A stretch of DNA of 6,265 nt from Methanobacterium sp. (lineage in GTDB: Archaea; Methanobacteriota; Methanobacteria; Methanobacteriales; Methanobacteriaceae). Below are positions 4,772 through 6,265 of the stretch, in pieces (the first letter of the stretch is position 1; each line of letters begins with the position of its first letter). A model generated the notes under the pieces. The model saw only the letters and a program-made list of their open reading frames with translations. It did no database searches and was not told the origin of the DNA. A program made the position numbers and the translations under genes. The stretch covers positions 1 through 6,265 of the forward strand of contig PLTK01000195.1 of the NCBI GenBank assembly GCA_003164415.1. The letters are read 5' to 3'.

Positions 4772-5509
4772 ATGATCAATATTCAATCAGGAATTCCAGG
4801 ATTTGACCAACTAACAGTATCTGAACTTGCTGAAGGTGGAATTCCCGAGAAATCAACAACACTAATATATGGCCCTCCAAAAACAGGTAAATCAATATTC
4901 TGTAACCAATTCACCTATAGCGGACTTTCAAATCAAGAACCTTGCCTTTACGTGACAACTGATAAGGGCATTAAACAAGTACAAAGGGATATGATGGATT
5001 TCCAATGGTTAATCCAAAACTACATACAAAACCAGACCATTTATTTTATAGATGGAATATCACATCTTTCAGGTGGAAAATTTGAAGGTAGAAACAATAT
5101 AGTATCTTCATCTGTAAGTAACCCCGCGGATTTAATGGTCAAAGTAGGTTTAGGAACCAGAAATGTGTATAAAACTTCCAATCATTTCAGATCTATACTT
5201 GATTCCCTCAATACATTATTTGCATTCAATCCAGATCAGATGGTTATAAGAATATTAAAGGCATATTTAAGAAGAATAACCGAAGCTGGTGGTACTGGTT
5301 TAATTTCCTACACCGAAGGTATCACAGATCCAAAAACAGAAAAGGAATTAATATCATTATTTAACAACACCATCAGATTAAATGGTCATTATATACATAT
5401 AAAATCAGATTACGCAGATTTTAATGAAGTACAAAATTTTGAATCTGCATACACGATCACAGACAAGGGCATTGTTGTCAACGAAAATAATTTTAAAAAC
5501 ATTAATTGA
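4772..5509 (+). CDS. RAD55/KaiC-like RecA-superfamily ATPase, single domain, paralogue 2 (245 aa)
   Basis: This is a tandem paralogue of the preceding gene, roughly 45-50% identical by eye over its full length. The same landmarks appear in order: IQSGIPGFDQL, Walker A GPPKTGKS (residues 34-41), CLYVTTDKG (58-66), Walker B SILDSLNTLF with Asp144, RILKAYLRRITEAGGTGLISYT, and a C-terminal strand ending TITDKGIVV. Both ATPase motifs look intact. Differences concentrate in the middle segment (about 95-125) and the C-terminal 45 residues (including HYIHIKSDYADFNEVQ), which are the likely specificity surfaces. ATG 4772 is preferred to ATG 4754 because of GAGGT eight bases upstream and alignment with the paralogue (MINIQSG against MIPRIESG). 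The gap to the previous gene is 36 nt, so the pair is likely on one transcript. Assembly into mixed rings with the paralogue and with the pseudo-KaiC half of the GTPase fusion is inference. Confidence 0.86.
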   Translation: MINIQSGIPGFDQLTVSELAEGGIPEKSTTLIYGPPKTGKSIFCNQFTYSGLSNQEPCLYVTTDKGIKQVQRDMMDFQWLIQNYIQNQTIYFIDGISHLSGGKFEGRNNIVSSSVSNPADLMVKVGLGTRNVYKTSNHFRSILDSLNTLFAFNPDQMVIRILKAYLRRITEAGGTGLISYTEGITDPKTEKELISLFNNTIRLNGHYIHIKSDYADFNEVQNFESAYTITDKGIVVNENNFKNIN

Positions 5510-5529
5510 TGATTATCATATAATAACAA

Positions 5530-5549
5530 TTCAAATAAAAATATTTGAA
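5530..5549. repeat. Perfect hairpin between the ATPase operon and the TPR gene
   Basis: TTCAAATA (5530-5537) and TATTTGAA (5542-5549) are perfect 8-bp arms around AAAA. It lies 21 bases after the stop of the second KaiC-like gene and directly before a TATA-like CATAAAATT. It may be an operator for the TPR promoter or an RNA 3'-end structure protecting the operon transcript. Confidence 0.5.
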
Positions 5550-5550
5550 C

Positions 5551-5559
5551 CATAAAATT
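5551..5559 (+). promoter_or_regulatory. Possible TATA box for the TPR gene (CATAAAATT)
   Basis: This box would place transcription start near 5577-5583, leaving a leader of about 50 nt that contains the T9 run and the Shine-Dalgarno site. It is a weak call in AT-rich sequence. Confidence 0.28.
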
Positions 5560-5607
5560 CATACATTCAGATAGAATTTATTCTTATGATAAAAACCCAT
5601 AAATAAA

Positions 5608-5616
5608 TTTTTTTTT
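5608..5616 (+). terminator. T9 tract immediately before the TPR ribosome-binding site
   Basis: Nine T residues in a row would stop a proportion of archaeal transcripts arriving from the ATPase operon. It abuts the GGAGAGG site of the TPR gene, so it could set the ratio between operon and TPR expression, or insulate the TPR gene if that gene has its own promoter upstream. Confidence 0.35.
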
Positions 5617-5630
5617 GGAGAGGAAAAAAT

Positions 5631-6265
5631 ATGAAAGAAACCCTTCTTATAACAGGTGTTTTTGATATGTTATCTGGTGGAAACTCAGATAAACAATCCA
5701 ATGAGACTAAAGAATATAATATGGAAGATTATCAGAAAATGCTGATGGAATATAGGGATGCTGAAGCAGAAATATTGATAAATATTGCAACCATACATTT
5801 TGAAAATGAAAATATTCCAGAATCAATCAATACCCTTAAAAAAGCAATTAAAATATATGCAGAACTCGAAGATATGGGTAAACAAGGACTGGTTTATGAT
5901 TTAATGGGAGATGTTAATCGTTCCAACAAAAATAATAGTTCTGCCATAGAAGATTATAAGAAAGCATATAAATTTTATTTTAAAATTAAATCTGATTATA
6001 AAGATGAAATAAAGGAGAAAATCAACAATTTAGAAAGTCTTGAATCGACTGCTGGTCCTCAAACAATAAATAATTATGGTGTATCTTCAAACATCACCAA
6101 ACAAGCCCCAACACCAGAAATTCCACCATCAGATTATACCAAAATAAGCAAAAAAATAGAAGAAGTTATTGGCATGCTCAAGGGAGCAGATACATATTTA
6201 GTATATGCTAAATCAGAAGATCCAATGGAACAACTGGAAAATGCATATGAAATGTCCGATGGAAT
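5631..6265 (+). CDS. TPR-repeat protein, 5' part, continues beyond the window
   Basis: A frame opens at ATG 5631, preceded by GGAGAGG (5617-5623) seven bases upstream, and stays open for 211 codons to the right edge. Residues about 43-81 and 84-121 form two TPR-like helical hairpins: AEILINIATIHFENENIPES..LKKAIKIYAEL, then GLVYDLMGDVNRSNKNNSSAIEDYKKAYKFY, each with the small residue, Tyr and Ala positions of a TPR. A polar linker rich in Asn, Thr and Pro (about 137-168, including APTPEIPPSDYT) follows, then another helical segment beginning KISKKIEEVIGMLKGADTYLVYA. TPR proteins are protein-protein scaffolds, so this is a good candidate partner for the upstream GTPase/ATPase cluster, but that link rests only on adjacency and shared strand. 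No signal peptide is seen. The N-terminal 30 residues (MKETLLITGVFDMLSGG, then a charged stretch) are not a TPR, and their role is unknown. The 3' end and full domain content lie outside the window. Confidence 0.78.
   Translation, partial: MKETLLITGVFDMLSGGNSDKQSNETKEYNMEDYQKMLMEYRDAEAEILINIATIHFENENIPESINTLKKAIKIYAELEDMGKQGLVYDLMGDVNRSNKNNSSAIEDYKKAYKFYFKIKSDYKDEIKEKINNLESLESTAGPQTINNYGVSSNITKQAPTPEIPPSDYTKISKKIEEVIGMLKGADTYLVYAKSEDPMEQLENAYEMSDG

Noticed and set aside
4034..5509. Interpretation as circadian KaiC or as archaellum ArlH (FlaH)
   Set aside because: Each protein has a single ATPase domain rather than KaiC's two, no KaiA/KaiB is present, and no ArlI/ArlJ or other archaellum genes are adjacent. 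Only the family-level RAD55/KaiC-like call is supported.
4034..5509. The two ATPases as RadA/RadB recombinases
   Set aside because: They lack the helix-hairpin-helix N-terminus of RadA, and their flanking genes are signalling-type rather than repair genes. A repair role cannot be excluded but has no support here.
1..6265. CRISPR arrays, tRNA or rRNA genes, insertion sequences, attachment sites
   Set aside because: No regularly spaced repeats, no tRNA-like cloverleaf with T-arm consensus, no transposase motif and no long terminal repeats were found on reading both strands.

Overview
The window looks like a piece of an archaeal chromosome, most probably from an AT-rich methanogen of the Methanobacteriales. 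The reasons are class III (archaeal) pilin leaders, TATA-box promoters, oligo-T terminators without stems, Shine-Dalgarno sites of the GGAGGTGAT series, a Tan1-like THUMP protein, and a family of stand-alone RAD55/KaiC-like ATPases and roadblock proteins typical of Euryarchaeota. The genus assignment is inference; no 16S or marker gene is present.

Layout. Positions 1-526 (minus strand) hold the 5' part of a THUMP-domain protein, probably an RNA-binding factor, cut by the window edge. A divergent AT-rich spacer (527-965) carries its promoter and the promoter of two short type IV pilin-like genes (966-1397 and 1432-1926, plus strand). Both pilin genes, when started at the internal ATG, encode a five-residue leader ending in Gly before the hydrophobic helix. 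A second spacer (1927-2473) contains a likely 28-residue single-pass membrane microprotein on the minus strand (2068-2154). It has its own TATA box and an oligo-T terminator.

The core of the window is a tight plus-strand cluster. It starts with a roadblock/LC7 protein (2474-2851). Next is a fusion of a degenerate RAD55/KaiC-like domain with an intact small Ras/Arf-like GTPase of the COG2229 type (2854-4029). Two tandem paralogous single-domain RAD55/KaiC-like ATPases follow (4034-4735 and 4772-5509). After a short spacer with a perfect hairpin comes a TPR protein (from 5631, running off the right edge). Gaps of 2, 4 and 36 nt between the first four genes suggest one transcript.

Reading of the system. 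Roadblock proteins are known partners and regulators of small GTPases (MglB/MglA in bacteria, Rag/Ragulator and dynein light chains in eukaryotes). A roadblock gene beside a GTPase is therefore a plausible regulatory pair. Here the GTPase is covalently attached to a KaiC-fold domain that has lost its P-loop lysine, while two catalytically equipped KaiC-like paralogues are encoded next to it. A working model is a hetero-oligomeric KaiC-like ATPase ring or filament whose GTPase-bearing subunit is switched by the roadblock protein, with the TPR protein as scaffold. This model is inference. Output could be surface pili, given the pilin genes upstream, or something unrelated to them.
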